Shown: positions 39,583 through 47,538 of the stretch, piece after piece
How positions within the stretch are numbered: position 1 is the stretch's first letter
How the letters are laid out: each line of letters begins with the position of its first letter
Source: Dictyoglomus sp.
GTDB taxonomy: Bacteria > Dictyoglomota > Dictyoglomia > Dictyoglomales > Dictyoglomaceae
Reading direction: 5' to 3'
Length of the DNA stretch: 49,571 nt
Assembly: GCA_025060475.1 (NCBI GenBank)
Contig: JANXBZ010000003.1
Span: forward strand, 1-49,571
Translations under genes and position numbers: made by a program
Notes under the pieces: generated by a model
Seen by the model: the letters and a program-made list of their open reading frames with translations, nothing else
What the model was told of the DNA's origin: nothing
The model's database searches: none

Positions 39583-41487
39583 ATGGTATGGATAATGAAA
39601 TGGAGGGAAAAGAGTTGGGAATGTGAGGGAAACATACTTTCAGCGGTTAAAGAAAAAGGGTTGGACAATATTGCTTTAGGAGCTAAAATTGATAATAAAT
39701 TATATGATCTTTCTTATATTCCTGAGGATAATTCCGAAGTAGTGATATTAGACTGGGATACTCCTGAGGGAAAAGAAATATATAGACATACAACTTCACA
39801 TGTTTTAGCAAATGCTGTAAAAGAATTATTCCCAGATGTAAAATTAGGAATTGGTCCTGCTATAGAAGATGGTTTCTACTACGATTTTTATAAAAAAGAA
39901 CCTTTTACTCAAGAAGATTTAAAAAAAATTGAAGAAAAGATGAGGGAAATAATAGAAAGAAATTTATCTTTAGAAAGAATTGAGCTTTCAAAAGATGAAG
40001 CAAAAAAGCTTCTAAAAGATTTAGGAGAAGACTTTAAAATTGAACTTTTAGAGGAAATTCCTGAGAGTGAACCTATAACTTTTTATAAACAAGGAAATTT
40101 TATAGATTTATGTAAAGGTCCCCATCTTCCTTCTACAGGAAGAATTAAATATTTTAAACTTCTTAATATTTCTGGTGCATATTGGAGAGGAAGTGAGAAA
40201 AATCCAATGTTCCAAAGAATATATGGAACTTCTTTTTTAACGGAGAAAGAACTGGAGGAATATTTAAGAAATAGAGAAGAAGCGTTAAAAAGGGATCACA
40301 GAAAATTAGGTAAGGAAATGAATTTGTTTTTTATTTTTGAGGACGCAGGTCCAGGTTTAATATTTTATCCTCCTAAAGGAGCGATGTTAAGATTAATTAT
40401 AGAGGAATTTGAGAGAAAAGAGCATTTGAAGAGGGGATATCTTCCAGTTATTACTCCTCACGTTTTAAAGATGGATCTTTGGAAGAGATCAGGACATTGG
40501 GATAATTTCAGAGAAAATATGTTTTTTTTAGAAATAGAAGATCAGGAATATGCTATAAAGCCTATGAATTGTCCAGGACATATACTTATATATAAGTCTT
40601 TCATACATAGCTATAAAGAGCTTCCATTGAGATTTTTTGAAATGGGAACAGTTTATAGATATGAGAGATCTGGAGTTCTTTATGGCTTACAAAGGGTAAG
40701 AGGATTTACTCAAGATGATGCTCATATATTTTGTACTCCTGAACAATTAGAGGACGAAATAAAAGGAATTTTAGATTTTGCTTTCTTTATGCTAAATTCT
40801 TTTGGATTGAAAGATTTTGAAATAACTTTATCTACTCGTCCTGAAAAATATATTGGAAGTGATGAAATTTGGGAGAAAGCAACACTTTCTTTAAAAAATG
40901 CTTTAGAATCTCTGGGAGTAACATATAGAATTGCAGAAGGAGAAGGAGCTTTTTATGGCCCTAAGATAGATATTGGATTAAAAAGTTTGTACGGGAAGTT
41001 ATGGCAAGGACCTACGATTCAAGTGGATTTTAATCTTCCTGAGAGATTTGATTTAACCTATGATGCTCCTGATGGAACAAAGAAGAGGCCTGTCATGATT
41101 CATAGAACTCTTTTAGGTTCTTTAGAAAGATTTTTAGGAGTTTTAATAGAACATTATGGGGGAAGATTTCCTCTTTGGCTTTCTCCAATTCAAATAGTCA
41201 TCTTACCTATTGCGGATAGGCATAGAGACTATGCTTTAGAAATAGCGGATATATTTAGAAAAGAGGAATTTAGAGTTGAAATAGATTTAGATCAGGCAAG
41301 CTTAAATTATAAAATAAGAAAAGCTATTTCCCAGAAAATTCCTTATTTATTTATTCTTGGAGATAAAGAGATGACTGAAAGAAAAATAAGTGTTAGAAAG
41401 CATGATAAAGATTTAGGAGTCTTTTCTATAGAAAATATAATGAAACTACTTAAAGAAGAGGTAGAACAGCGTTATGCTCATTATTAA
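39583..41487 (+). CDS. thrS: Threonine-tRNA ligase
   Basis: 634 residues from ATG behind AAGGAGGAG; the frame is open back to 39526, but that part lies in the terminator hairpin. It has a short N-terminal TGS domain (about 1-65), an editing domain with the HxxxH motif HTTSHVLANAVKELF and the CKGPHLP cysteine, the class II catalytic core with zinc ligand in MNCPGH, and a C-terminal anticodon domain. It overlaps the prepilin peptidase gene by 14 bases, which ties pilus genes to the same transcript. Confidence 0.96.
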   Translation: MVWIMKWREKSWECEGNILSAVKEKGLDNIALGAKIDNKLYDLSYIPEDNSEVVILDWDTPEGKEIYRHTTSHVLANAVKELFPDVKLGIGPAIEDGFYYDFYKKEPFTQEDLKKIEEKMREIIERNLSLERIELSKDEAKKLLKDLGEDFKIELLEEIPESEPITFYKQGNFIDLCKGPHLPSTGRIKYFKLLNISGAYWRGSEKNPMFQRIYGTSFLTEKELEEYLRNREEALKRDHRKLGKEMNLFFIFEDAGPGLIFYPPKGAMLRLIIEEFERKEHLKRGYLPVITPHVLKMDLWKRSGHWDNFRENMFFLEIEDQEYAIKPMNCPGHILIYKSFIHSYKELPLRFFEMGTVYRYERSGVLYGLQRVRGFTQDDAHIFCTPEQLEDEIKGILDFAFFMLNSFGLKDFEITLSTRPEKYIGSDEIWEKATLSLKNALESLGVTYRIAEGEGAFYGPKIDIGLKSLYGKLWQGPTIQVDFNLPERFDLTYDAPDGTKKRPVMIHRTLLGSLERFLGVLIEHYGGRFPLWLSPIQIVILPIADRHRDYALEIADIFRKEEFRVEIDLDQASLNYKIRKAISQKIPYLFILGDKEMTERKISVRKHDKDLGVFSIENIMKLLKEEVEQRYAHY

Positions 41488-42244
41488 ATTTATATTAACA
41501 ATTTTAATGTTTTTCTTGGGAGCAAGTATAGGAAGTTTCTTAAACGTAGTAATATATCGATTACCACGGGGAGAATCTATTATTATACCTCCCTCTCATT
41601 GTCCTAAATGTAACCATAGATTGGGTCTATGGGATTTGATACCAGTTTTCAGCTATATTTTACTAAAAGGAAGGTGTAGATATTGTAGAGAAAAAATTGC
41701 TTTTAGATATTTACTGGTTGAGACATTCTTGGGTTTTACTTTTTCTATTTTATTTCTGATTTCTGATTTTTCTTTATTTACAATCAAATCCTTGGTATTT
41801 GTTTCCCTTTTAATACCTATATTTTTCATAGATTTAGAACACATGCTGATACCCGATATTATATCAATTCCTGGAATTTTGATAGGAATTTTTATCTCTT
41901 TATTTGAAGGGAAATTTACGGAAAGTTTAAAAGGAAGCATTGTTGTTGGAATTATTCTATTATTAATATACATTTTGGCATTGATTTTTTACAAACAAGA
42001 AGGAATGGGACAAGGAGATATAAAGTTGGGGCTTTTATTGGGAAGTTTTTTAGGTGTTAAACTAGGATTATTGACACTATTTTTAGGATTTACTTTAGGA
42101 GGTTTAGTTTCAATCATTCTTATTATCCTAAAAAGAAAAAATTTAAAAGAATATATTCCTTTTGGTCCCTTTCTTATCATTTCTGGAATTCTTAGTTATT
42201 TTTGGGGTGAAAATTTAATTAATTTCTATTTTGCTTTGTTTTAA
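41474..42244 (+). CDS. pilD: Type IV prepilin peptidase/methylase
   Basis: 256 residues, a polytopic inner-membrane protease. It cuts prepilins after Gly and N-methylates the new N-terminus. The cytosolic domain has four cysteines C43, C46, C68 and C71 (CPKC, CRYC). The two catalytic aspartates are D120 (FFIDLEHMLIPD) and D182 (GQGDIKLG). It is followed directly by prepilin genes. A bifunctional peptidase-methylase is likely because the N-terminal Cys domain is present. Confidence 0.93.
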   Translation: MLIIKFILTILMFFLGASIGSFLNVVIYRLPRGESIIIPPSHCPKCNHRLGLWDLIPVFSYILLKGRCRYCREKIAFRYLLVETFLGFTFSILFLISDFSLFTIKSLVFVSLLIPIFFIDLEHMLIPDIISIPGILIGIFISLFEGKFTESLKGSIVVGIILLLIYILALIFYKQEGMGQGDIKLGLLLGSFLGVKLGLLTLFLGFTLGGLVSIILIILKRKNLKEYIPFGPFLIISGILSYFWGENLINFYFALF

Positions 42245-42248
42245 TTAT

Positions 42249-42728
42249 ATGAACAATGAATATTGGGGTTTTACTCTTCTAGAATTATTGATTGCTTTTT
42301 CAATTTTTTCAATAATTATTATTGCTTTAGGTTATAATTTTATAAACCTCTTTGATATTTTGAGTTTAGAAGAAGCAACAATTAATTTATTCTCAGCATT
42401 AAAACTTTTTCAAGAAAGTGCTTGTTCCCAAAAGGAGTATCACGACTTTTTTGAATTTTATCCAAATGTTGAATTATGTCTTTGGAAAGTGTATAATCCA
42501 AATAGCAATAGTTATAGAGTATTTAGGATAATTGATTTAAAGAAATATAAAGTTGATCTAATTTCTGCCGATTTTGGATCTTTAAATTTATTGTATTTTA
42601 CATCCTTGGGAATACCATCTGCGGGAGGGACTGTCGTTTTGGGAAAAGGAAGATTAAGAAAATATATAATTATAACTCCAGCTACAGGGAGGATATGGGT
42701 TAGTGATTCTCCTCCAGAAAATTGGTAA
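42249..42728 (+). CDS. Prepilin-like protein 1 (pseudopilin)
   Basis: 159 residues from ATG 42249; a TTG at 42231 is the alternative. A short leader ends in EYWG and is followed by the mature start FTLLELLIAFSIFSIIII, with Glu at position 5, the class III signal cut by PilD. The rest is a globular domain with a C-terminal glycine-rich end (AGGTVVLGKGRLRKYIIITPATGRI), which resembles the GspH/FimT minor pseudopilin fold. It probably serves as a minor pilus subunit. No good ribosome site is seen, so coupling to pilD is likely. Confidence 0.75.
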   Translation: MNNEYWGFTLLELLIAFSIFSIIIIALGYNFINLFDILSLEEATINLFSALKLFQESACSQKEYHDFFEFYPNVELCLWKVYNPNSNSYRVFRIIDLKKYKVDLISADFGSLNLLYFTSLGIPSAGGTVVLGKGRLRKYIIITPATGRIWVSDSPPENW

Positions 42729-43092
42729 TAATGGGTTTAGTCTAATAGAAGTTTTAATTGTAGGTTTAATAATATTTATTGCAATGTTTGCTGTATTTCA
42801 GATGTATTCGTATGGATTATTTCAATATCCTAGAATTAGTAATCTTGTACAAGCTAATCATTTATTAGTTAGAGAAGCGGAAAACATAAATTCAAAAGCC
42901 TATACCCAAATTGATACTTTTTTATTAAACAATTATCCTAAGATCATTAATATTAGAAACATGAGTTTTAGAATATCTTATACTTTAAATACTCCATATA
43001 CATGGTGTAAAATAATTACTTTATATGTATCTTGGAGAGATGGCACTCAAACTCAAACTTTATCTTTAGAGATATTAAGGTCTATTCCATGA
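42703..43092 (+). CDS. Prepilin-like protein 2
   Basis: 129 residues from GTG inside the previous gene (overlap 26). The leader (V)ILLQKIGNNG precedes FSLIEVLIVGLIIFIAMFAVFQM with Glu5. The short periplasmic domain is beta-rich and ends in RDGTQTQTLSLEI. It resembles PilV/GspI minor pilins in size. The stop overlaps the next start as ATGA. Confidence 0.72.
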   Translation: MILLQKIGNNGFSLIEVLIVGLIIFIAMFAVFQMYSYGLFQYPRISNLVQANHLLVREAENINSKAYTQIDTFLLNNYPKIINIRNMSFRISYTLNTPYTWCKIITLYVSWRDGTQTQTLSLEILRSIP

Positions 43093-43646
43093 TGAAAAGA
43101 GGATTTACATTAGTAGAATTTTTAATTAGTGTTACAGTATCTTTTATTGTAATTACTGCTATTGTTAATTTTCTTATTGTAGGTTCTCGAAGTTATCAAA
43201 GCCTTAATCAAAGAATAGATTTACAGAGAAATGCAAGATTAGTATCTGATAGACTAATCAGAGAGATAAAAAGAGCCTCCTCAATAGATCCTTCTTCGGA
43301 TGGTAGTAGTATTATAATAAATTACTATATATATACTCTTCAAACCAATATTGTCTCTTCATCATTATCTACTGTTAGATATTATGTAAATCCCTCAGGC
43401 ATATTAAGAAGACAAGTAAAGCAAGGAAGTCTATGGGTTGGTGATAATCCCCTAACGGAAAATAATTTTAGAGTATTAACTCCAGTTTTTTACTACTTGG
43501 ATGCATCTTCCAATATAACTTCTCCTAATTTAGCTAAAATAGTTCTTGTTGATCTTAAACTTGATGCAGATAGGGATAATCGAGCAGATTATACATTATC
43601 TTTCTCTATTTATCTACCTCTTAAAGAAAATTATTTCTTGAGGTAA
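43089..43646 (+). CDS. Prepilin-like protein 3 (PilW/GspJ-like)
   Basis: 185 residues from the ATG that overlaps the preceding stop; the longer frame back to 43032 is inside the other gene. The leader MMKRG is followed by FTLVEFLISVTVSFIVITAIV with Glu5. The QRIDLQRNARLVSDRLIREIKRAS segment is typical of PilW/GspJ minor pilins. It should form the pilus tip complex with the other two. Confidence 0.76.
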   Translation: MMKRGFTLVEFLISVTVSFIVITAIVNFLIVGSRSYQSLNQRIDLQRNARLVSDRLIREIKRASSIDPSSDGSSIIINYYIYTLQTNIVSSSLSTVRYYVNPSGILRRQVKQGSLWVGDNPLTENNFRVLTPVFYYLDASSNITSPNLAKIVLVDLKLDADRDNRADYTLSFSIYLPLKENYFLR

Positions 43647-43667
43647 AATATATTTGAGGTGATATAA

Positions 43668-44852
43668 ATGAAGGAAGAGGGACAATTAATTTTAGTTATT
43701 TCCATAGTCCTTTTTCTTTTTATTCTTGGTGGAATAATTTTATCTTTGATACCTCCTGAGAATTTAATGACAAGAAGACAAATAGAGAGTAATCAAGCTT
43801 TTTATCTTAGTCAGGCAGGTTTAGAAAATGCAGTTTATTTAATTAATAACAATGTAAATCTAAAGGATTTAAATCTTACATCTAAGAAGGAATCCTATGG
43901 TCTAAATGTAAGTTATACTATTACTGAAACTTCAGGATTAAGATTTACAGGATCCTTTATTTTACCAATTAGATTAGGGGAATATGTTGTTTCCGCTAAT
44001 TATACAAATGCTTTGATAAATGAAGGAGGTTTATTAGTACAGGGAGATTTCTTTGTAATAAGAAGTGTAGGTTATATTCCTTCTATTTCAAATTACACGG
44101 TAAAAAGGAGTATAGAGATTTGGGGAAGAGCGGATCAATTTTCTTTAGATCCCTTTAAATATGCAGTTTTTGCAGCAAGAAATGTAAGTGTAAAAGGAAA
44201 TGCAATTATTCGTGGAGAACCTTTGCCAGGAGGAAGATTTGATACTGCTATATATTCTCGAGGAGATGTAGATCTTATAGGAAGAAGTTATGATATTAAT
44301 GGAACAAATTCTCCTATTCCAGGAATTGATTATATTGCTAATGATCCCTCATTACAAATGCCCACATTAAATTTTTCTTATTTAAGAGCAATTTCTATGA
44401 TGCAAGGATTATATAGAAGTGGAAATAGAGTTGACTTGAAAAATGTAGTAAATGTAGCTCAAAGTAATCCTTCATGGTATAATTCTGCTACTAAAACATA
44501 TAATACGTGGTCTTTAGTTATTTTTGTTGATGGCTCAGCAGATATGGCAGGAAATGTTGAGTTTCAAGGAATTATTGTTGTTAGAGGAAATTTAAAAATT
44601 ACAGGAACTGGAAATAAAGTTAGAGGCATAGTTTTTGCTTCAAATATGGATACAAGTACTGATGAATTGAGCATTTATGGAGATCCTGTAATAGATGGGT
44701 GTTCTTTAGGTGAGGATGTTGATATAGGAGGAAATAGTACTGTAAGGCATAATAATGAGTTCTTAAATAATATTTTTTCTACTCATAGAATAGAAAACGT
44801 AGTACAAAAAACAAGAACTAAGCTAAGAACACTATCTTGGAGGGAATATTAA
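43668..44852 (+). CDS. PilX-like pilus assembly protein with repetitive C-terminus
   Basis: 394 residues. The N-terminal helix (GQLILVISIVLFLFILGGIIL) and the following SNQAFYLSQAGLENAVYLINN are typical of PilX N-terminal regions. There is no Phe1/Glu5 prepilin pattern. The C-terminal half has short glycine and asparagine turns (VSVKGNAIIRGEPL, GNVEFQGIIVVRGNLKITGTGNKVRG), which suggests a beta-helix. It may be a large minor pilin or adhesin at the tip. The ribosome site is GAGGTG. Confidence 0.65.
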   Translation: MKEEGQLILVISIVLFLFILGGIILSLIPPENLMTRRQIESNQAFYLSQAGLENAVYLINNNVNLKDLNLTSKKESYGLNVSYTITETSGLRFTGSFILPIRLGEYVVSANYTNALINEGGLLVQGDFFVIRSVGYIPSISNYTVKRSIEIWGRADQFSLDPFKYAVFAARNVSVKGNAIIRGEPLPGGRFDTAIYSRGDVDLIGRSYDINGTNSPIPGIDYIANDPSLQMPTLNFSYLRAISMMQGLYRSGNRVDLKNVVNVAQSNPSWYNSATKTYNTWSLVIFVDGSADMAGNVEFQGIIVVRGNLKITGTGNKVRGIVFASNMDTSTDELSIYGDPVIDGCSLGEDVDIGGNSTVRHNNEFLNNIFSTHRIENVVQKTRTKLRTLSWREY

Positions 44853-44856
44853 GAAT

Positions 44857-45846
44857 ATGAGTATTAAAGATTTATTTTCTTCTGAGGAACAAATAATAGG
44901 AATTGATTTTAATAATCCTTTAAGAGTAATTCACGCAGGTAGAAAAAGAGATAAGATCATTATAAAACATATTCATGAAGAACGTTTATCTGATGATATA
45001 TTTCAAGGAATACAGTTTTCTAACCCTGAACCTGTAAGAGAGATTCTTAAGAGAATTATAAAAAGCTTTAAGTTAAAGAAGGGAAAAGTTTTGTTTTCTA
45101 TACCTGCTCAAAATACTGCAATAAGATTTATTAATTTTACTTATATGCCTGAAGAGGAGCTTAGAGAAGCATTGAGATGGGAATTGGAGAGATTTATTCC
45201 TTTTCCTGTGGAAGATGTGTATTTTGATTATCAAATATTAAATATAACAGAAAGAGAAAATACAAAGGAATATCAATTATTATTAGTAGCCTCACCATCA
45301 GAAATTTTAAATTCTTTTTTAAATATTTTAAGAGATTTAAATTTAGAACCAGAGTTAATAGATATAAGCTTCTTTTGTGCTATAAGAACTGCGATCAAAG
45401 AAATAAAGGATATTCCTAAAGAATTGACTCTTTTTATTTATGCTCGAGAAAAATTTGTTGATTTATTAATTTTGAAAAATAAAACTCCTCTTTTCTTTAG
45501 AAGTATTCTTACTAAGAATTGGTTTGAAGATGAAGAATTAGATGAATTAAGTAGATCCTACGCTTTAGATGAGTACTTAAGAGAGATTTATCGAAATATC
45601 AATATCTTCTACTCGCAGTATCCTGAAGAACGAGTTGAAAAATTAATTCTTTTAGGAGATATTGTATTAAATAAAGATTTTATTGAATTATTAGAGTCAA
45701 TGTTAGGATTAAAGGCAGAAATTTCTCCTTTATCTTTGAATGAGTTAAATATACAAGTTAAAAATAAAGACGTTATTTCTATTTTTCAAAAAGAATTACC
45801 TAAGTGGAGTGTCCCATTAGGACTTCTTTTTTGGGGAGAAGCTTAG
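44857..45846 (+). CDS. pilM: Type IV pilus assembly protein PilM
   Basis: 329 residues, actin-like ATPase fold: IIGIDFNNPLRVIHAG at the start, ALRWELERFIPFPVEDVYFDYQIL near 105-130, and VEKLILLGDIVLNKDF near 262-277. PilM sits on the cytosolic face and binds the N-terminus of PilN. It begins 4 bases after the PilX-like gene. Confidence 0.88.
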   Translation: MSIKDLFSSEEQIIGIDFNNPLRVIHAGRKRDKIIIKHIHEERLSDDIFQGIQFSNPEPVREILKRIIKSFKLKKGKVLFSIPAQNTAIRFINFTYMPEEELREALRWELERFIPFPVEDVYFDYQILNITERENTKEYQLLLVASPSEILNSFLNILRDLNLEPELIDISFFCAIRTAIKEIKDIPKELTLFIYAREKFVDLLILKNKTPLFFRSILTKNWFEDEELDELSRSYALDEYLREIYRNINIFYSQYPEERVEKLILLGDIVLNKDFIELLESMLGLKAEISPLSLNELNIQVKNKDVISIFQKELPKWSVPLGLLFWGEA

Positions 45847-45849
45847 ATT

Positions 45850-46401
45850 ATGTTCAAAATTAATTTATTACCTAAGGTAGTAAAAAGAAAGGAAGTAATA
45901 AGATTACCCTTTTTGGGGATATTATTTTTTATTATTTTATTTATCGTCCTTTTAGGAGCCTTGACCCTTTATAGAAATATATTAATAGAAGTTAGAAACT
46001 TGAGAAATGAAAATATCTCTTTGGAGCAGCAGATAAGTGTTATAAAAGACAGAATAAGAGAACTTCAAAAGATAGATGAGATGAAGAAGCAATATAGTGA
46101 AAGATTAAAACTTTTGGATGAAATTTCTCAGAAAGAAATTTCTTGGCTATCCATATTTGAGAGTTTAAATAGAAACACTCCAAGAAATTTGTGGCTTAAA
46201 AATTTTGCAATGGAAGATTTAAATTTAAATTTAGAAGGATTTGCTTTATCCTATAATGATATAGCAGTTTTTCTTGCTCAAATGGAAAGTTTAGGTATGT
46301 GGGAGAATATAAAGCTTGCTTTTGCATCGAGGGTTGGAAATCCTCCCTATGATTCTATTAATTTTCAATTATCCGCTCAATATAAGAGGGTAGAAGAATG
46401 A
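45850..46401 (+). CDS. pilN: Type IV pilus assembly protein PilN
   Basis: 183 residues. The N-terminal cytosolic FKINLLPKVVKRK contains the conserved INLLP motif that docks on PilM. A membrane helix (about 20-42), a coiled coil (45-90) and a ferredoxin-like periplasmic domain follow. With PilO it forms the inner-membrane alignment complex. It overlaps pilO as ATGA. Confidence 0.88.
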   Translation: MFKINLLPKVVKRKEVIRLPFLGILFFIILFIVLLGALTLYRNILIEVRNLRNENISLEQQISVIKDRIRELQKIDEMKKQYSERLKLLDEISQKEISWLSIFESLNRNTPRNLWLKNFAMEDLNLNLEGFALSYNDIAVFLAQMESLGMWENIKLAFASRVGNPPYDSINFQLSAQYKRVEE

Positions 46402-46943
46402 AAATTAATATTTGGATTATTCTATCTTTAATTTTGTTTTTATTTATAGGGATTTTTTATTTCTTAATTTATCGTCCTTTAGAACAAGAAAAAGCTAATC
46501 TCTTAGAAAGTATTGAGACTAATAGGCAAACTTTAATTAAATATCAAGCAAGTTATAAAAAGTTATTAGAAGAATGGGATAAGTTTAGAATAGCTCTGCA
46601 AAGATATGCAGAATTACAGGAAAAACTTCCTGTGAAAGAGGATTTGCCAAGACTTTTAATTCATGTAGAGAAAATCTCTAAAGAATCTAAATTAAAAATA
46701 AATTCTTTCAGACCTCTTCCATCAAATGTACCAAAAACTGATGGAAAAACCCCCCCTCCCTATGAAGAATATAATTATAGTATAGATATGGAAGGAAGTT
46801 ATGGATCCTTTTTGCTTTTTCTTTCTAAAATTAAAACAGCTCCTCGGCTAATATTAATTAAAAATCTAAAAATAAATCCCCTAAATACTGAAGCTTCCTT
46901 ATTAAAATATAATTTTATCTTGTCCACATTTATAACTCGTTAA
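46398..46943 (+). CDS. pilO: Type IV pilus assembly protein PilO
   Basis: 181 residues. A membrane helix near 4-26, then a coiled coil (LEQEKANLLESIETNRQTLIKYQ) and a periplasmic domain whose LPRLLIHVEKISKESKLKINSFRP and YGSFLLFLSKIKTAPRLILI segments are typical. It pairs with PilN and links to PilP and PilQ. Confidence 0.86.
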   Translation: MKINIWIILSLILFLFIGIFYFLIYRPLEQEKANLLESIETNRQTLIKYQASYKKLLEEWDKFRIALQRYAELQEKLPVKEDLPRLLIHVEKISKESKLKINSFRPLPSNVPKTDGKTPPPYEEYNYSIDMEGSYGSFLLFLSKIKTAPRLILIKNLKINPLNTEASLLKYNFILSTFITR

Positions 46944-46955
46944 GGGGGATTCATC

Positions 46956-47537
46956 ATGGATTTAAATACATTATTAAAAGAACCTAAATTTAGAATAGTA
47001 ATGTTTATAGTTGGTAGTTTATTATTAATAGGAGGCGTAGGATATTATTATTATGCTAATTTTTTAGTTTTTCCGCCAGAAACTGAAGTAAAACCTAAAG
47101 TTGTTTCTACTCCTTTTTTGACTGATACTTTAACTCAAATGTTGAATACTCTAACTTATAAAGAAATAATTTATACATATACAAGTATCAATTTAGGAAG
47201 AAGTAATCCTTTTGCTTCTGTTATTACTATTCCTAAAGAAGGAACAACTCTTTCTTCCTCGAGACAGGTAGTAGAAATTACCCGTAAAGAAGAAAAGATA
47301 TCTACTCCTGTGAAAATTATTCCTAAAGGAGAAAATTTTGCAAAAAATTTTAGATTAACTGGAATAATAAAGGTAGAAAAAAAATACTATGCTATACTTG
47401 AGGAAGGAGATAAAGGATATTTTGTTAAAAGTGGTCAAATCTTAAGAGATAATATTTATGTTTCCAAAATCGATGATGAGAGTTTAACTTTAAGGAAGGG
47501 AAATGAAATTGCCATATTAAAATTAGGAGGTGACTAA
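46956..47537 (+). CDS. pilP: PilP-like pilus assembly protein
   Basis: 193 residues. The N-terminal helix (IVMFIVGSLLLIGGVGYYYYA) anchors it. A disordered Pro/Thr/Lys-rich middle follows, with the SNPFA-like GRSNPFASV motif. The C-terminal beta domain (FRLTGIIKVEKKYYAILEEGDKGYFVKSGQ) is the PilP/GspC-type HR domain that contacts the secretin. It is not a lipoprotein, unlike many PilP, since the lipobox Cys is missing. The name rests on position as well as pattern. Confidence 0.7.
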   Translation: MDLNTLLKEPKFRIVMFIVGSLLLIGGVGYYYYANFLVFPPETEVKPKVVSTPFLTDTLTQMLNTLTYKEIIYTYTSINLGRSNPFASVITIPKEGTTLSSSRQVVEITRKEEKISTPVKIIPKGENFAKNFRLTGIIKVEKKYYAILEEGDKGYFVKSGQILRDNIYVSKIDDESLTLRKGNEIAILKLGGD

Positions 47538-47538
47538 T

